Origin: Aeromicrobium sp. Root472D3
Lineage (GTDB): Bacteria > Actinomycetota > Actinomycetes > Propionibacteriales > Nocardioidaceae
DNA length: 64,000 bases
Reading direction: 5' to 3'
Assembly: GCF_001426485.1 (NCBI RefSeq)
Contig: NZ_LMET01000001.1
Span: 2,658,354-2,722,353, forward strand
Made by a program: the position numbers and the translations under genes. The notes below the pieces were generated by a model. It saw only the letters and a program-made list of their open reading frames with translations. It was not told the DNA's origin and searched no databases. Positions 55,669-64,000 of the stretch are shown piece after piece (the first letter of the stretch is position 1; every line of letters starts with the position of its first letter).

Positions 55669-56877
55669 GTGAAGTCCTTGCGCGCGGCGTTGACCGGCGG
55701 CGGGCTGGTCGCGGCGGGCATGATGGGCATGAACATCGCGGTGTACGGGTTCAACGTCGTCGCCGCCCGCCTGCTCGTCCCTCGCGACTTCGGCGCCCTC
55801 ACGGCCCTGTTCGGCATCATCCTCGTCGGCACCGTCTGGGCCCTGGGCCTGCAGGCCGTCACGGCCCGTCGCATCGCGGTCGACCACGACAACCGCTCGG
55901 CGATCATCAGCGCGACGGTCCGCACGACGCTGCTCGTCGCGACGACCGTCGGCACCGTCGTGGCGGTCTCGACCGTCGTCCTCACCCCCGCGCTCAAGCT
56001 CGACTCGTACCTGCCGGTCGTCCTGTGCGGTCTCGCGCTGGTCCCCCTCACGATCATGGGCGCCCAGTGCGGCATCGCCCAGGGCCAGGAGCAGTGGGGC
56101 TCGCTGACCGCGGTGTACCTGGCCAACGGCTTCGGACGGCTGATCGGCGGCGCCGCCGGCCTGCTGGTCTCGGCGACGCCGACCGCGGCCATGGTGGGCC
56201 TGGCGATCGGCTCGTGGCTGCCCGTGCTCGTGGGTGCCCGGCTGCTCGTGGGGCACGGTGACGTTGGCGAGCGGCTCAGCCGTCGCTCCCTGCTGCGCGA
56301 GGCGGTGTTCTCGACCCACGCCCTGCTCGCCTACCTGGTGCTCAGCAACATGGACTCGCTCATCGCCCGCAACCAGTTCGACCAGCACGACAGCGGGCTC
56401 TACGCGTCCGGACTGATCCTGGCCAAGGCCGCCCTGTTCTTCCCGCAGTTCGTCAGCGTCGTGGTGTTCCCGAACCTGGCTCGCGCGACGACGCACCACG
56501 CCCGGCTGAGGGCGGTCACGCTGGTCGCCGGCTTCGGCGTGCTGGCCGTCGCGGCGACGGCGGCGCTCCCCCGCGTCGCGTTGATCCTCGTCGGCGGCGA
56601 GCAGTACTCCGAGATCACCGGACGCCTGTGGCTGTTCGCCCTCGCGGGGTCGACGCTGGCCGTCGTCCACCTGCTGGTGTTCGAGGCGCTGGCCCGCAAC
56701 GCCCACGGCGTCGTCGTCCTCGTGTGGTGCGCCGTCGTCGCCGTGCTGGCGTCGGCCTACGGCATCGGCGTCGGGATCACCGGACTCGCCCTGACGATGG
56801 CCGGCGTCGCGGTCGTGCTCGCGACCGCCGTGTATGTCGTGCCGATGCGTTCGCGCGAGCCCGTCAGCGCGTCGTAG
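55669..56877 (+). CDS. polysaccharide flippase (MOP superfamily)
   Basis: A 402-residue membrane protein with about 12 helices of the oligosaccharide/polysaccharide exporter group. The opening LVAAGMMGMNIAVYGFNVVA and AARLLVPRDFGALTALFGI is typical. It would flip a lipid-linked glycan to the outer face, in line with the glycosyltransferases around it. I chose GTG 55669; GTG 55666 is equivalent, and an earlier ATG at 55594 overlaps the divergent gene. Its end overlaps the YhgE-like gene by 14 bases, convergent. Confidence 0.82.
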   Translation: MKSLRAALTGGGLVAAGMMGMNIAVYGFNVVAARLLVPRDFGALTALFGIILVGTVWALGLQAVTARRIAVDHDNRSAIISATVRTTLLVATTVGTVVAVSTVVLTPALKLDSYLPVVLCGLALVPLTIMGAQCGIAQGQEQWGSLTAVYLANGFGRLIGGAAGLLVSATPTAAMVGLAIGSWLPVLVGARLLVGHGDVGERLSRRSLLREAVFSTHALLAYLVLSNMDSLIARNQFDQHDSGLYASGLILAKAALFFPQFVSVVVFPNLARATTHHARLRAVTLVAGFGVLAVAATAALPRVALILVGGEQYSEITGRLWLFALAGSTLAVVHLLVFEALARNAHGVVVLVWCAVVAVLASAYGIGVGITGLALTMAGVAVVLATAVYVVPMRSREPVSAS

Positions 56878-57877
56878 CGTCGCCTCGCGCCGCGTCCGAC
56901 CAGCGCACACCGGCCCGCAGCCGCTCGCGGCGCGCGACGACCAGGACGACGTACGACACGACCGTCCAGGCGACCAGCACCGCGACGGGACGCAGGGCCC
57001 CGGCCCCGCCGAAGTACGCGACGTCGCGGACGGCGTCGAGCGCCGCCCCGTGCGGCAGCCACGGCGTCACCGTGCGCCACGGCTCGGCCAGCAGCAGGGC
57101 GTGGTCGACCCGCACGAGGGGCGCCGCCGTGGCCAGCGCGGCGGTCACCGACAGGCCGACCCCCGCGACCCCCAGCACGCCCTCGAGCGCCAGGGTCAGC
57201 CCGCCGACCGCGGTCGAGGTGAGCGCCAGGACGACCCACCACCCGAGCCAGGCTCCCCCGACCCATGCCGTCGCGACGGTGGCGCCGATCGCGGCCGCCC
57301 CCGACGCCGTCCCGACCACGACGAGCACGCGGCGCGCCGACTCGGGCCGGGTGTCGGCGACGGGCCCTCGACGCCACGTCACGACGACCGCCAGCGCGAG
57401 GCCCAGCGCGACCGCGGCAGCGACCAGCACGCGCAGCGCCCACGACGCCCCCGGCACGTCCGCGGCGGGCACGACGTCGCGGGTCTCGACCGTCACGCCG
57501 AACGGACCCGCGATCGTCCGCACCGAGGAGGCGACCGCGCGGGTCATCTGCTCGCCCTGGGCCGACGCGACGTAGAGGGTCGCCCGGTCGCGGCGCAGGT
57601 CGATGTCGATCGCCGCGACCGCCGTGCCGCGCCGCACCTCCCCGCGCGCGGTCTCGGCCGAGGCGACCGCGTGGGCGTCGAGCGCGGTCCCCGTGCGCTG
57701 ATCGGCCTGCTCGGCCATCGACTCGGCGATGATGATCGGACCGCTGATCGCGACCGGCACCTCGTGCGGCGTTCCCCCGGGCGGCAGCAGCACCACCAGC
57801 AGGCCCACGACGACCTGCACCACGACGACCGCGGCCGTCACGGCCGCCGGACGGCTGACGCGTCGCAGGCCGTCCAT
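56864..57877 (-). CDS. YhgE/Pip-like (ABC-2-like) membrane protein
   Basis: A 337-residue protein with one N-terminal helix (AAVTAAVVVVQVVVGLLVVL), a ~130-residue outer domain and five C-terminal helices, the layout of YhgE/Pip or ABC-2 permease-like proteins. No ATP-binding gene is adjacent. ATG 57877 is preferred; an in-frame ATG at 57898 would overlap the start of the divergent DUF4185 gene. The role is unknown, perhaps export of an envelope component. Confidence 0.65.
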   Translation of the reverse strand: MDGLRRVSRPAAVTAAVVVVQVVVGLLVVLLPPGGTPHEVPVAISGPIIIAESMAEQADQRTGTALDAHAVASAETARGEVRRGTAVAAIDIDLRRDRATLYVASAQGEQMTRAVASSVRTIAGPFGVTVETRDVVPAADVPGASWALRVLVAAAVALGLALAVVVTWRRGPVADTRPESARRVLVVVGTASGAAAIGATVATAWVGGAWLGWWVVLALTSTAVGGLTLALEGVLGVAGVGLSVTAALATAAPLVRVDHALLLAEPWRTVTPWLPHGAALDAVRDVAYFGGAGALRPVAVLVAWTVVSYVVLVVARRERLRAGVRWSDAARGDATTR

Positions 57878-57896
57878 GCCGCAGACTGTACCCAGC

Positions 57897-59090
57897 ATGA
57901 AGACCACGACCTCACTCGGCGAGCGCCTCCCCTGGCGGCTGCGCGTCGTGCTGCTGACGCTGCCGGTGACGGTGCTGGCCTTCGGCGCCGCTGCCGTCGC
58001 CCGCGATCCCGGACCCGCGGCTGCCCCCGACGCGCGGCCGGCGACCGAGACGTCCTGCCTGCCGTTCGAGAAGCTGCGCACCGCCCGGGACCTCGACCGC
58101 CTCGCCACCGGCATGCGGGGCGGTCAGGAGTTCCAGGGTGCCGACGTCGGCGCCGACACGCAGCTGCAGGACGGTCGGCGCCTGTGGGTCTTCGGCGACA
58201 CCCTCCGCTCCGCCGACTTCGACGGCCAGCGATTCGTCCGCAACTCGATGCTGGTGTTCGACGACTCGTGCGCCAACGTCGTCCTGCCCGCCGACCACGG
58301 GGCCCTCGTGCCCGACCGCGACGACGGCGTCGGCTACTGGCCCATGTCGATCGCGACGATCGAGCGGACCGGGTACGACCTGGTCGGCGTCGGCCTGCAG
58401 CGCGTGCGGGGTGCCGCGGTGCCCGACGGGGCGCTGGCGTTCGAGAACCTCGGGCCCGCGATCGCGGTGTTCGCGGTCGTGCGCGGTCGCACGCCCCAGC
58501 TCGTCGAGGTCCAGGACATGGGCCCCGACAGCACCGATCCCCGTCGTCCCACGTGGGGCGCTGCGAGCGCGGTCCACGACGGCTGGGTCTACGTCTACGG
58601 CACGGCACGACCGGACGAGAAGCTCGTCTTCGGATTCTCGCTGCACGTCGCCCGCGTGCGCCCCGACGACCTGCTCGACGCGTCGAGGTGGCAGTACTGG
58701 GACGGCCGGCGGTGGCAGTCCGACGCAAACCGCGCGGCCGCCGTGATCGCCGCCGACGGCGGCGTCTCGCAGACCCTCAGCGTCTTCGAGCGTGACGGAC
58801 GCTGGTACGCCGTGAGCAAGCGCGACGAGTTCCTCGGCACCGACCTGGTGATCTGGTCGTCGCCGGGGCCCACCGGGCCCTTCGTCGCCGGCGAGCCCGT
58901 CGCCCAGATCCCGTCCGACACCCGCGCGGGCACGCTGCGCTACATGCCGCTGGCCCACCCCGACCTGCTGCCCCGCAAGGACAGCGTCATCGTCTCGTAC
59001 AGCCAGAACGACTCGGACCTGTCGAAGGTCGACGCCAATCCGTTCCTGTACCGCCCGCGCTTCCTGCGGGTGCCGCTGCCGGTCGACTGA
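57897..59090 (+). CDS. secreted DUF4185 protein
   Basis: A 397-residue exported protein with a signal-anchor (VVLLTLPVTVLAFGAAAVA) and a five-bladed-propeller-like DUF4185 domain. Typical stretches are LWVFGDTLRS, NSMLVFDDSC, WVYVYGTARPDEKLVFGFSL and PVAQIPSDTRAGTLRYMPLA. Such domains resemble glycoside hydrolases and are found near actinobacterial arabinan genes, so an envelope-glycan substrate is plausible. ATG 57897 is 19 bases from the divergent YhgE-like start. It converges with polA, seven bases apart. Confidence 0.78.
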   Translation: MKTTTSLGERLPWRLRVVLLTLPVTVLAFGAAAVARDPGPAAAPDARPATETSCLPFEKLRTARDLDRLATGMRGGQEFQGADVGADTQLQDGRRLWVFGDTLRSADFDGQRFVRNSMLVFDDSCANVVLPADHGALVPDRDDGVGYWPMSIATIERTGYDLVGVGLQRVRGAAVPDGALAFENLGPAIAVFAVVRGRTPQLVEVQDMGPDSTDPRRPTWGAASAVHDGWVYVYGTARPDEKLVFGFSLHVARVRPDDLLDASRWQYWDGRRWQSDANRAAAVIAADGGVSQTLSVFERDGRWYAVSKRDEFLGTDLVIWSSPGPTGPFVAGEPVAQIPSDTRAGTLRYMPLAHPDLLPRKDSVIVSYSQNDSDLSKVDANPFLYRPRFLRVPLPVD

Positions 59091-59097
59091 CGACGGG

Positions 59098-61773
59098 TCA
59101 GTGGCCCGCGTCGTGCCAGGTGCGGCCCACGCCGACCGACACGTCGAGCGCCACCGACAGATCGGCGGCCGAGGCCATCTGCTCGCGGACGAGCGCCTCG
59201 ACCTGCTCGCGCTCGGCGTCGGTGACCTCGAGCACCAGCTCGTCGTGCACCTGCAGCAGCATGCGCGACGTCAGACCCGCCTCGTCGAGGGCGCGCTCGA
59301 CGCCGAGCATCGCGACCTTGATGATGTCGGCGGCCGAGCCCTGGATCGGGGCGTTGAGCGCCATGCGCTCGGCCATCTCGCGGCGCTGGCGGTTGTCGCT
59401 CTGCAGATCGGGCAGGTAGCGACGCCGCCCCATGATGGTCTCGGTGTAGCCGGTCTGCCGGGCCTCGTCGACCAGTCCCCGCAGGTAGTCGCGCACGCCG
59501 CCGAACGTCTCGAAGTAGTCGTCCATCAAGCGCTGCGCCTCGCCCGTCGTGATGCTGAGCTGCTGGCTCAGCCCGTACGACGACAGCCCGTAGGCCAGCC
59601 CGTAGTTCATGGCCTTGATGCGGGCGCGCAGCCCGCCGTCGATGTCGGACGGATCGCGCTCGAAGACCTTGGCCGCCATGACGGTGTGGAAGTCGTGCCC
59701 CGAGCGGAACGCCTCGATGAGGTCGGCGTCCTCGGACAGGTGCGCCATGATGCGCATCTCGATCTGGCTGTAGTCGGCGGTCAGCAGGGTGTCGAACCCG
59801 TCGCGCACGCAGAACGCCTCGCGGATGCGGCGGCCCGACTCGGTGCGGATCGGGATGTTCTGCAGGTTCGGGTCGGCCGAGCTCAGCCGGCCGGTCGCCG
59901 CGATGGTCTGCGCGTACGTCGTGTGGATGCGGTCGTCGGCCTGCACGGTCTTCTGCAGCCCCTCGACGGTCTGCCGCAGCCGGGTGACGTCGCGGTGCGC
60001 CAGCAGCGAGGCCAGGAACGGGTGCTCGGTCTTGACGAACAGCTGCTGCAGGGCCTCGGCGTCGGTCGTCCAGCCCGTCTTGGTCTTCTTCGTCTTGGGC
60101 ATCTCGAGCTGGTCGAACAGCACCTCCTGCAGCTGCTTCGGCGAGCCGAGGTTGACCTCGCGGCCGATCGCGTCGTACGCCCCCTGCGCCGCGGCGAGCA
60201 TGCGCTCGGTGAACTCGGCGTGCAGGGACTCCAGGTGGGCCGTGTCGACGCCGATGCCGCGCGACTCCATGCGGGCCAGGACGTCGACCAGCGGCAGCTC
60301 GAGGTCGCGCAGCAGCGTCAGCGACGCCTGCTCCTCGAGCTCGGTCTCGAGCACGGCCCACAGGTCGAGCGTCGCCCGGGCACGCTGGGCGGCGGTCTCG
60401 GCCCCGGCCGAGTCGTCGTCGAACGCGAGCTGGCCGGAGTCGCCGCCGACGCCCAGCTCGCGCTTGAGGTAGCGCAGCGACAGGTCGGCCAGGTCGTACG
60501 ACCGCTGGTCGGGCTTGACCAAGTAGGTGGCCAGCGCGGTGTCGGCCCGCACGCCCGCCAGCGCCCAGCCCTGCGCCTGCAGGGCGTGCATCTGGCCCTT
60601 GGCGTCGTGCAGCACCTTCGGCCGCGCCGCGTCGGCCAGCCAGGCGCCCAGTGCGGCGTCGTCGGCCGGCTCGAGCGTCGTGGAGTCGATCCACGCCGCG
60701 GCACCGTCGGACGTCGCGAGCGCCAGCGCGTCGGCCCGCGCGCCGACGGGGCGCAGCACGCCGGAGACGTCGAGGCCCACGGCGGCGGTCGGATCGGCCG
60801 CGTGCTCGTCGAGCCACGTCTGGACCTGGCCGCCGCCCAGCACGGAGACGTCGATCGCGACGGCGGCGTCGCCGGCGACGTGCTCGTCGCCGCCGCCGAG
60901 GTAGTCGAACAGGCGCGTGCGCAGCGCCGCGAACTCCAGCGCGTCGAAGACCGTGTGGATCGCGTCGCGGTCCCACTCGGTCGTGAAGGCGAGATCGGCC
61001 GGGCCCGCCGGCAGGTCGAGATCGCGGATCAGGGCGTTGATGCTGCGGTTGCGGATGACGTCGTCGAGGTGGGCGCGCATCGACTCGCCGGCCTTGCCGG
61101 GGATCTGGTCGACCTTGGCGACGATCTCGTCGAGCGAGCCGAACTGCCCGAGCCACTTGGCGGCGGTCTTGGGTCCGACCCCCGGCACGCCGGGCAGGTT
61201 GTCGCTGGTCTCGCCGACCATCGCCGCGATGTCGGGGTAGTTGGCCGGCGCGACACCGTACTTGTCGCGCACGGCGTCGGGCGTCATGCGGGCGAGGTCG
61301 GAGACACCCTTGCGCGGGTACAGCACCGTGGTGCGGTCGGTCACGAGCTGCAGGGCGTCGCGGTCGCCCGTGCAGATCAGCACCTCCATGCCCGCGGCCT
61401 CGGCCTGCGTCGCGAGCGTGCCGATGATGTCGTCGGCCTCGAAGCCGTCCTTCTCGAACGTCTGGATGTGCAGCGCGTCGAGCACCTGCTTGATCAGCGG
61501 GATCTGCCCCGTGAACTCCTGGGGCGACTTCGAGCGGTTGCCCTTGTAGTCGGGGTACTGCTCGAGACGGAAGGTCTGCCGCGAGACGTCGAAGGCCACG
61601 GCCACGTGCGTCGGGGTCTCGTCGCGCAGCACGTTGATCAGCATCGACGTGAAGCCGAAGACGGCATTGGTGTGCTGCCCGGTCGTCGTCGCGAAGTTGT
61701 CGACGGGCAGGGCGAAGAAGGCACGGTAGGCGACCGAATGGCCGTCGATCAGCAGGAGGCGGTCCACCCGCAC
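59098..61773 (-). CDS. polA: DNA polymerase I
   Basis: Repair and Okazaki-fragment polymerase of 891 residues. The 5'-3' nuclease domain (LLLIDGHSVAYRAFF, FEADDIIGTLA, CTGDRDALQLV, PGVPGVGPKTAAKWL) is complete. The middle DnaQ-like domain lacks the proofreading acidic residues, as usual in actinobacteria. The polymerase domain has TADYSQIEMRIMAHLS, AMNYGLAYGLSSYGLSQQL and LLQVHDELVLEV. The start is GTG 61773 or GTG 61767; a TAGAGT-like -10 close upstream suggests a short leader. The upstream GNAT gene ends 29 bases before, on the same strand. Confidence 0.95.
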   Translation of the reverse strand: MRVDRLLLIDGHSVAYRAFFALPVDNFATTTGQHTNAVFGFTSMLINVLRDETPTHVAVAFDVSRQTFRLEQYPDYKGNRSKSPQEFTGQIPLIKQVLDALHIQTFEKDGFEADDIIGTLATQAEAAGMEVLICTGDRDALQLVTDRTTVLYPRKGVSDLARMTPDAVRDKYGVAPANYPDIAAMVGETSDNLPGVPGVGPKTAAKWLGQFGSLDEIVAKVDQIPGKAGESMRAHLDDVIRNRSINALIRDLDLPAGPADLAFTTEWDRDAIHTVFDALEFAALRTRLFDYLGGGDEHVAGDAAVAIDVSVLGGGQVQTWLDEHAADPTAAVGLDVSGVLRPVGARADALALATSDGAAAWIDSTTLEPADDAALGAWLADAARPKVLHDAKGQMHALQAQGWALAGVRADTALATYLVKPDQRSYDLADLSLRYLKRELGVGGDSGQLAFDDDSAGAETAAQRARATLDLWAVLETELEEQASLTLLRDLELPLVDVLARMESRGIGVDTAHLESLHAEFTERMLAAAQGAYDAIGREVNLGSPKQLQEVLFDQLEMPKTKKTKTGWTTDAEALQQLFVKTEHPFLASLLAHRDVTRLRQTVEGLQKTVQADDRIHTTYAQTIAATGRLSSADPNLQNIPIRTESGRRIREAFCVRDGFDTLLTADYSQIEMRIMAHLSEDADLIEAFRSGHDFHTVMAAKVFERDPSDIDGGLRARIKAMNYGLAYGLSSYGLSQQLSITTGEAQRLMDDYFETFGGVRDYLRGLVDEARQTGYTETIMGRRRYLPDLQSDNRQRREMAERMALNAPIQGSAADIIKVAMLGVERALDEAGLTSRMLLQVHDELVLEVTDAEREQVEALVREQMASAADLSVALDVSVGVGRTWHDAGH

Positions 61774-61802
61774 GACTCTAGTCGTCGGTGCCGACAGCCG
61801 CC

Positions 61803-62420
61803 TCAGCCGCGGGGGCGGGTCGCGCGGGACTGGCCCTGGCGACGCCGCAGGGTGCGCCGGACCGCGATGAGCTTGCCGGTGTCGCGCGAGTTGGTGGCCT
61901 TGGTCGTCAGGCGCGACCGCAGCTTGCTCGACTGGATCGCGCGCAGCACGGCGATCTGGTTGAAGCCGATCTTGGTCAGGTAGCGGTGGGGCTCGCGCGA
62001 GTGGACGGGGATCGCCGCGACGACGATCTCGCAGTTGTGGTCCTCGCCGTGGCTCGCGGCGGCCGACAGCAGCGTCGAGGCGACCGACCGGCGCCGGAAG
62101 CGCGGCGAGACCTGGATCTCGGTCACCACGAGCACGCGCGTCAGGGTGATCGGCGTCAGCGTGGTGACGTCGCAGACCGTCGCGCCGATGATCTCGCCGT
62201 CGACGAGCGCCACGATGATGCGCTTGTCGGGGCGGCCCAGCGCCAGCTCGAGGGCGGACGCCGCCTCCGCGACGCCCGGCTCGCGCCACAGCGCCTGCTG
62301 GGTGAACGCCTCGGAGCCCTCGTCCTGGCTCGCACCGACGCACTCGGCCCAGAGCGCCACCAGGGCGCTCGCGTCCTCGCGGTCCGCGTCGCGCAGGACG
62401 ATGTGGGGTCGAGCCGACAT
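61803..62420 (-). CDS. GNAT family acetyltransferase
   Basis: A 205-residue GCN5-related acetyltransferase. The acetyl-CoA binding region is VVTEIQVSPRFRRRSVASTL, a slightly degenerate R/Q-x-x-G-x-G/A loop, and the RYLTKIGFNQ segment matches the end of the fold. The C-terminus is very basic (RRTLRRRQGQSRATRPRG), which may indicate nucleic-acid or ribosome binding. It precedes polA on the same strand. The substrate is unknown. Confidence 0.78.
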   Translation of the reverse strand: MSARPHIVLRDADREDASALVALWAECVGASQDEGSEAFTQQALWREPGVAEAASALELALGRPDKRIIVALVDGEIIGATVCDVTTLTPITLTRVLVVTEIQVSPRFRRRSVASTLLSAAASHGEDHNCEIVVAAIPVHSREPHRYLTKIGFNQIAVLRAIQSSKLRSRLTTKATNSRDTGKLIAVRRTLRRRQGQSRATRPRG

Positions 62421-62537
62421 GCCGTTCTGCCTCTCGTCCTGGGCGCTCCCGTGACGGGGGCCGAGCTGGATGACACACTACGCGCTGAGCCGGGGCACCG
62501 CGTCCGGTTGAATGCTCAACCGGCAGGGAGACCATAC

Positions 62538-63287
62538 ATGTTCGTCGGGTTCGGGACCGTCACGAACGTCGCGACCGTCCTGGTCGGATCGGGCCTCGGG
62601 ATGCTCGTGGGGCACCGGCTGGGCCCCCACGTGCGCACGACCGTCACCTCGGCCCTCGGACTGGTCACGCTGCTCATCGCGGCACAGTCGGCCCTCGCGG
62701 TCTCCGACCCCGTCCTGTCGGACGCCGTCGGCGACAGCGCCCCGACCCTGATCGTCCTCGGCGCCCTGGTCGTCGGCGGCATCGTCGGCGCCGCCCTGCG
62801 GCTGGAGGAGCGGCTCGAGGGTCTCGGCGGCTGGTTGCAGACCCGCCTGACGCGCGGCGGGACGGACGGCGAGGCCCGCGAGCGGTTCGTCGAGGGATTC
62901 GTCATCAGCTCGCTGGTCTTCTGCGTCGGGCCGTTGACGATCCTCGGCTCGCTCGACGAGGGCCTCGGCAACGGCGCCGACCAGCTGCTGCTGAAGTCGA
63001 CGCTCGACGGCTTCGCGGCCCTGGCCTTCGCGGCCTCGTTCGGCATCGGCGTCATGGCGTCGGCGCTGTCGGTCGGGCTGATCCAGGGAACCCTGACGCT
63101 CGTCGGCGTCCTGCTCGGCTCGTTCCTGCCCGACGCCCACCTCGCGGCCCTGACCGCGACGGGCGGGCTGATCCTCGTCGGCGTCGCGATCCGGCTGCTC
63201 GACCTGCGCGCCTTCGCGGTGGCCGACCTGCTGCCGGCCCTCGTGGCGGCACCGATCCTGTGCCAGATCGTCATCGCGACCCGCTGA
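62538..63287 (+). CDS. DUF554 membrane protein
   Basis: A 249-residue polytopic membrane protein with about seven helices, YdfK-like. The opening GFGTVTNVATVLVGSGLGML, FVISSLVFCVGPLTILGSLD and SALSVGLIQGTLTLVG are typical of DUF554. It has no established function. ATG 62538 has GGGAG about nine bases upstream. It is divergent from the GNAT gene. Confidence 0.87.
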   Translation: MFVGFGTVTNVATVLVGSGLGMLVGHRLGPHVRTTVTSALGLVTLLIAAQSALAVSDPVLSDAVGDSAPTLIVLGALVVGGIVGAALRLEERLEGLGGWLQTRLTRGGTDGEARERFVEGFVISSLVFCVGPLTILGSLDEGLGNGADQLLLKSTLDGFAALAFAASFGIGVMASALSVGLIQGTLTLVGVLLGSFLPDAHLAALTATGGLILVGVAIRLLDLRAFAVADLLPALVAAPILCQIVIATR

Positions 63288-63364
63288 TTCACGACCAGAA
63301 CGACCGAAACCCAACTGTTACCTGATTCGGTTCGTTCGACCCACGAATGACTCCGACATGCGTC

Positions 63365-63370
63365 TATAGT
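63365..63370 (+). promoter_or_regulatory. -10 element of the LivH-type gene
   Basis: TATAGT is a near-consensus -10, about 48 bases before GTG 63419, within the 131-bp gap after DUF554. No convincing -35 was found at the right spacing. Confidence 0.45.
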
Positions 63371-63418
63371 CCGAAGTTCACTCAGCACCACCCCTTGAAA
63401 GCCGACAGGAGTACACGC

Positions 63419-64000
63419 GTGCGATTGCGACTCGCGGCCCTACTCGCAGCGGTGGCGGGAGTCCTCATGCTCCTCGCCCCCAGCCCTGCGCTCGCCCAGG
63501 CAACGCCCACCCCCACGGCCCCCGCCGGCTCCGCGCCGGCCGCGGACAACCCGATCGTCCCGGGTGCCAACATCACCGTCACGCTGCTCGACCTCAAGGG
63601 TGGCGAGGGCAAGCCCTCGCCCGTCCCCGGGGTCTCGCTCACGGTGCTGAAGGACAGTCGCTCGGGCGCCGAGGTGGGCACCCAGACCACCGACTCGAAG
63701 GGTCGCGTCAGCATCGGGATCGAGGGCAACGGCACGTACGTCGTCGAGCTCGACCCCAAGACGCTGCCCGAGGGCGTCGAGCTCAGCGGCTCGGGCGAGA
63801 CGGTCAAGACCGTCCAGGTCAAGCTCGCCTCGTCCAACTTCGTGCAGTTCCAGATCGGCGCCGTCGTCGTCGAGGAGGCCTCGCTCGGCAGCAAGATCGT
63901 CGACGGCACCCGCTCGGGCATCATCGCTGGCCTGCTGATCGCGCTCGCCGCGCTCGGCCTGTCGCTGATCTTCGGCACGACCGGCCTGACGAACTTCGCG
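63419..64000 (+). CDS. branched-chain amino acid ABC permease (LivH), 5' part
   Basis: The first 194 codons of a larger gene that runs off the window. A signal peptide (LAALLAAVAGVLMLLAPSPA) is followed by a Pro/Thr linker and an Ig- or CnaB-like exported domain (about 45-160: NITVTLLDLKGGEGKPSPVP). Then comes a first transmembrane helix and SLIFGTTGLTNFA, the signature opening of LivH permeases. LivH forms the channel of a branched-chain amino acid or urea-type importer. The extracellular N-terminal domain is unusual. GTG 63419 has AGGAG about eight bases upstream. Confidence 0.8.
   Translation, partial: MRLRLAALLAAVAGVLMLLAPSPALAQATPTPTAPAGSAPAADNPIVPGANITVTLLDLKGGEGKPSPVPGVSLTVLKDSRSGAEVGTQTTDSKGRVSIGIEGNGTYVVELDPKTLPEGVELSGSGETVKTVQVKLASSNFVQFQIGAVVVEEASLGSKIVDGTRSGIIAGLLIALAALGLSLIFGTTGLTNFA

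Overview
The window is about 64 kb of very GC-rich chromosome with dense, often overlapping genes, GTG starts and ATGA/GTGA/TGATG junctions. Gene content (parE, DUF7455 and sigA in a row; lprG next to a P55-type exporter; an AftD-like arabinosyltransferase with DUF2613; a DUF5998 protein) points to an actinobacterium. I infer Nocardioidaceae, possibly Aeromicrobium. No rRNA, tRNA, CRISPR array or integrase was seen. No stretch above 300 bases lacks a gene or gene remnant.

Layout. (1) 1-21 kb is core chromosome: thymidine kinase, an atypical SDR, a phosphodiesterase/DUF5998/Pat-like acetyltransferase operon, topoisomerase IV A, an LprG-P55-type pair, a carbonic anhydrase coupled to an OafA/SGNH acyltransferase, topoisomerase IV B, DUF7455, a secreted PLD-fold protein, the principal sigma factor and a GCS2-family ligase. 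(2) 21.3-30.4 kb is a degraded prophage island. It carries terS, a broken terL, a broken DUF7341 gene, small phage-type ORFs and cargo: HicAB, two coupled membrane-anchored proteins, and a RelA/SpoT-domain protein sitting inside terL. Its two flanks look like the 5' and 3' ends of one DUF4192 gene, so it appears to have replaced the middle of that gene. (3) 30.5-43.3 kb is core again: DinB, oligopeptidase B, a GNAT-aminotransferase gene broken by an amber codon, a second sigma-70 factor, CoaE, an SH3/ARB-07466 secreted protein, an acyl-AMP ligase, ribosomal protein S1 and an M18 aminopeptidase. (4) 43.4-59.1 kb is a cell-envelope glycan region: DUF3068 porin-like protein, large membrane proteins, an acyltransferase, an AftD-like arabinofuranosyltransferase, a methyltransferase, a GT4 enzyme, DUF2613, a polysaccharide flippase, a YhgE-like protein and a DUF4185 protein. 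(5) 59-64 kb holds DNA polymerase I, a GNAT protein, a DUF554 protein and the start of a LivH-type permease with an unusual exported N-terminal domain.

The most useful oddities are these. parE lacks a normal start codon although its conserved N-terminus is encoded upstream of the first ATG. The island splits DUF4192 and carries two toxin-type modules plus a paired membrane-protein operon. A terminator-like repeat flanks the island's minus-strand genes. A DUF7341 3' end is duplicated around the HicAB segment. Amber codons interrupt three otherwise readable genes, one of them in the core chromosome.

All family calls come from reading motifs by eye; no database search was run. Start codons are my choice where several are possible.
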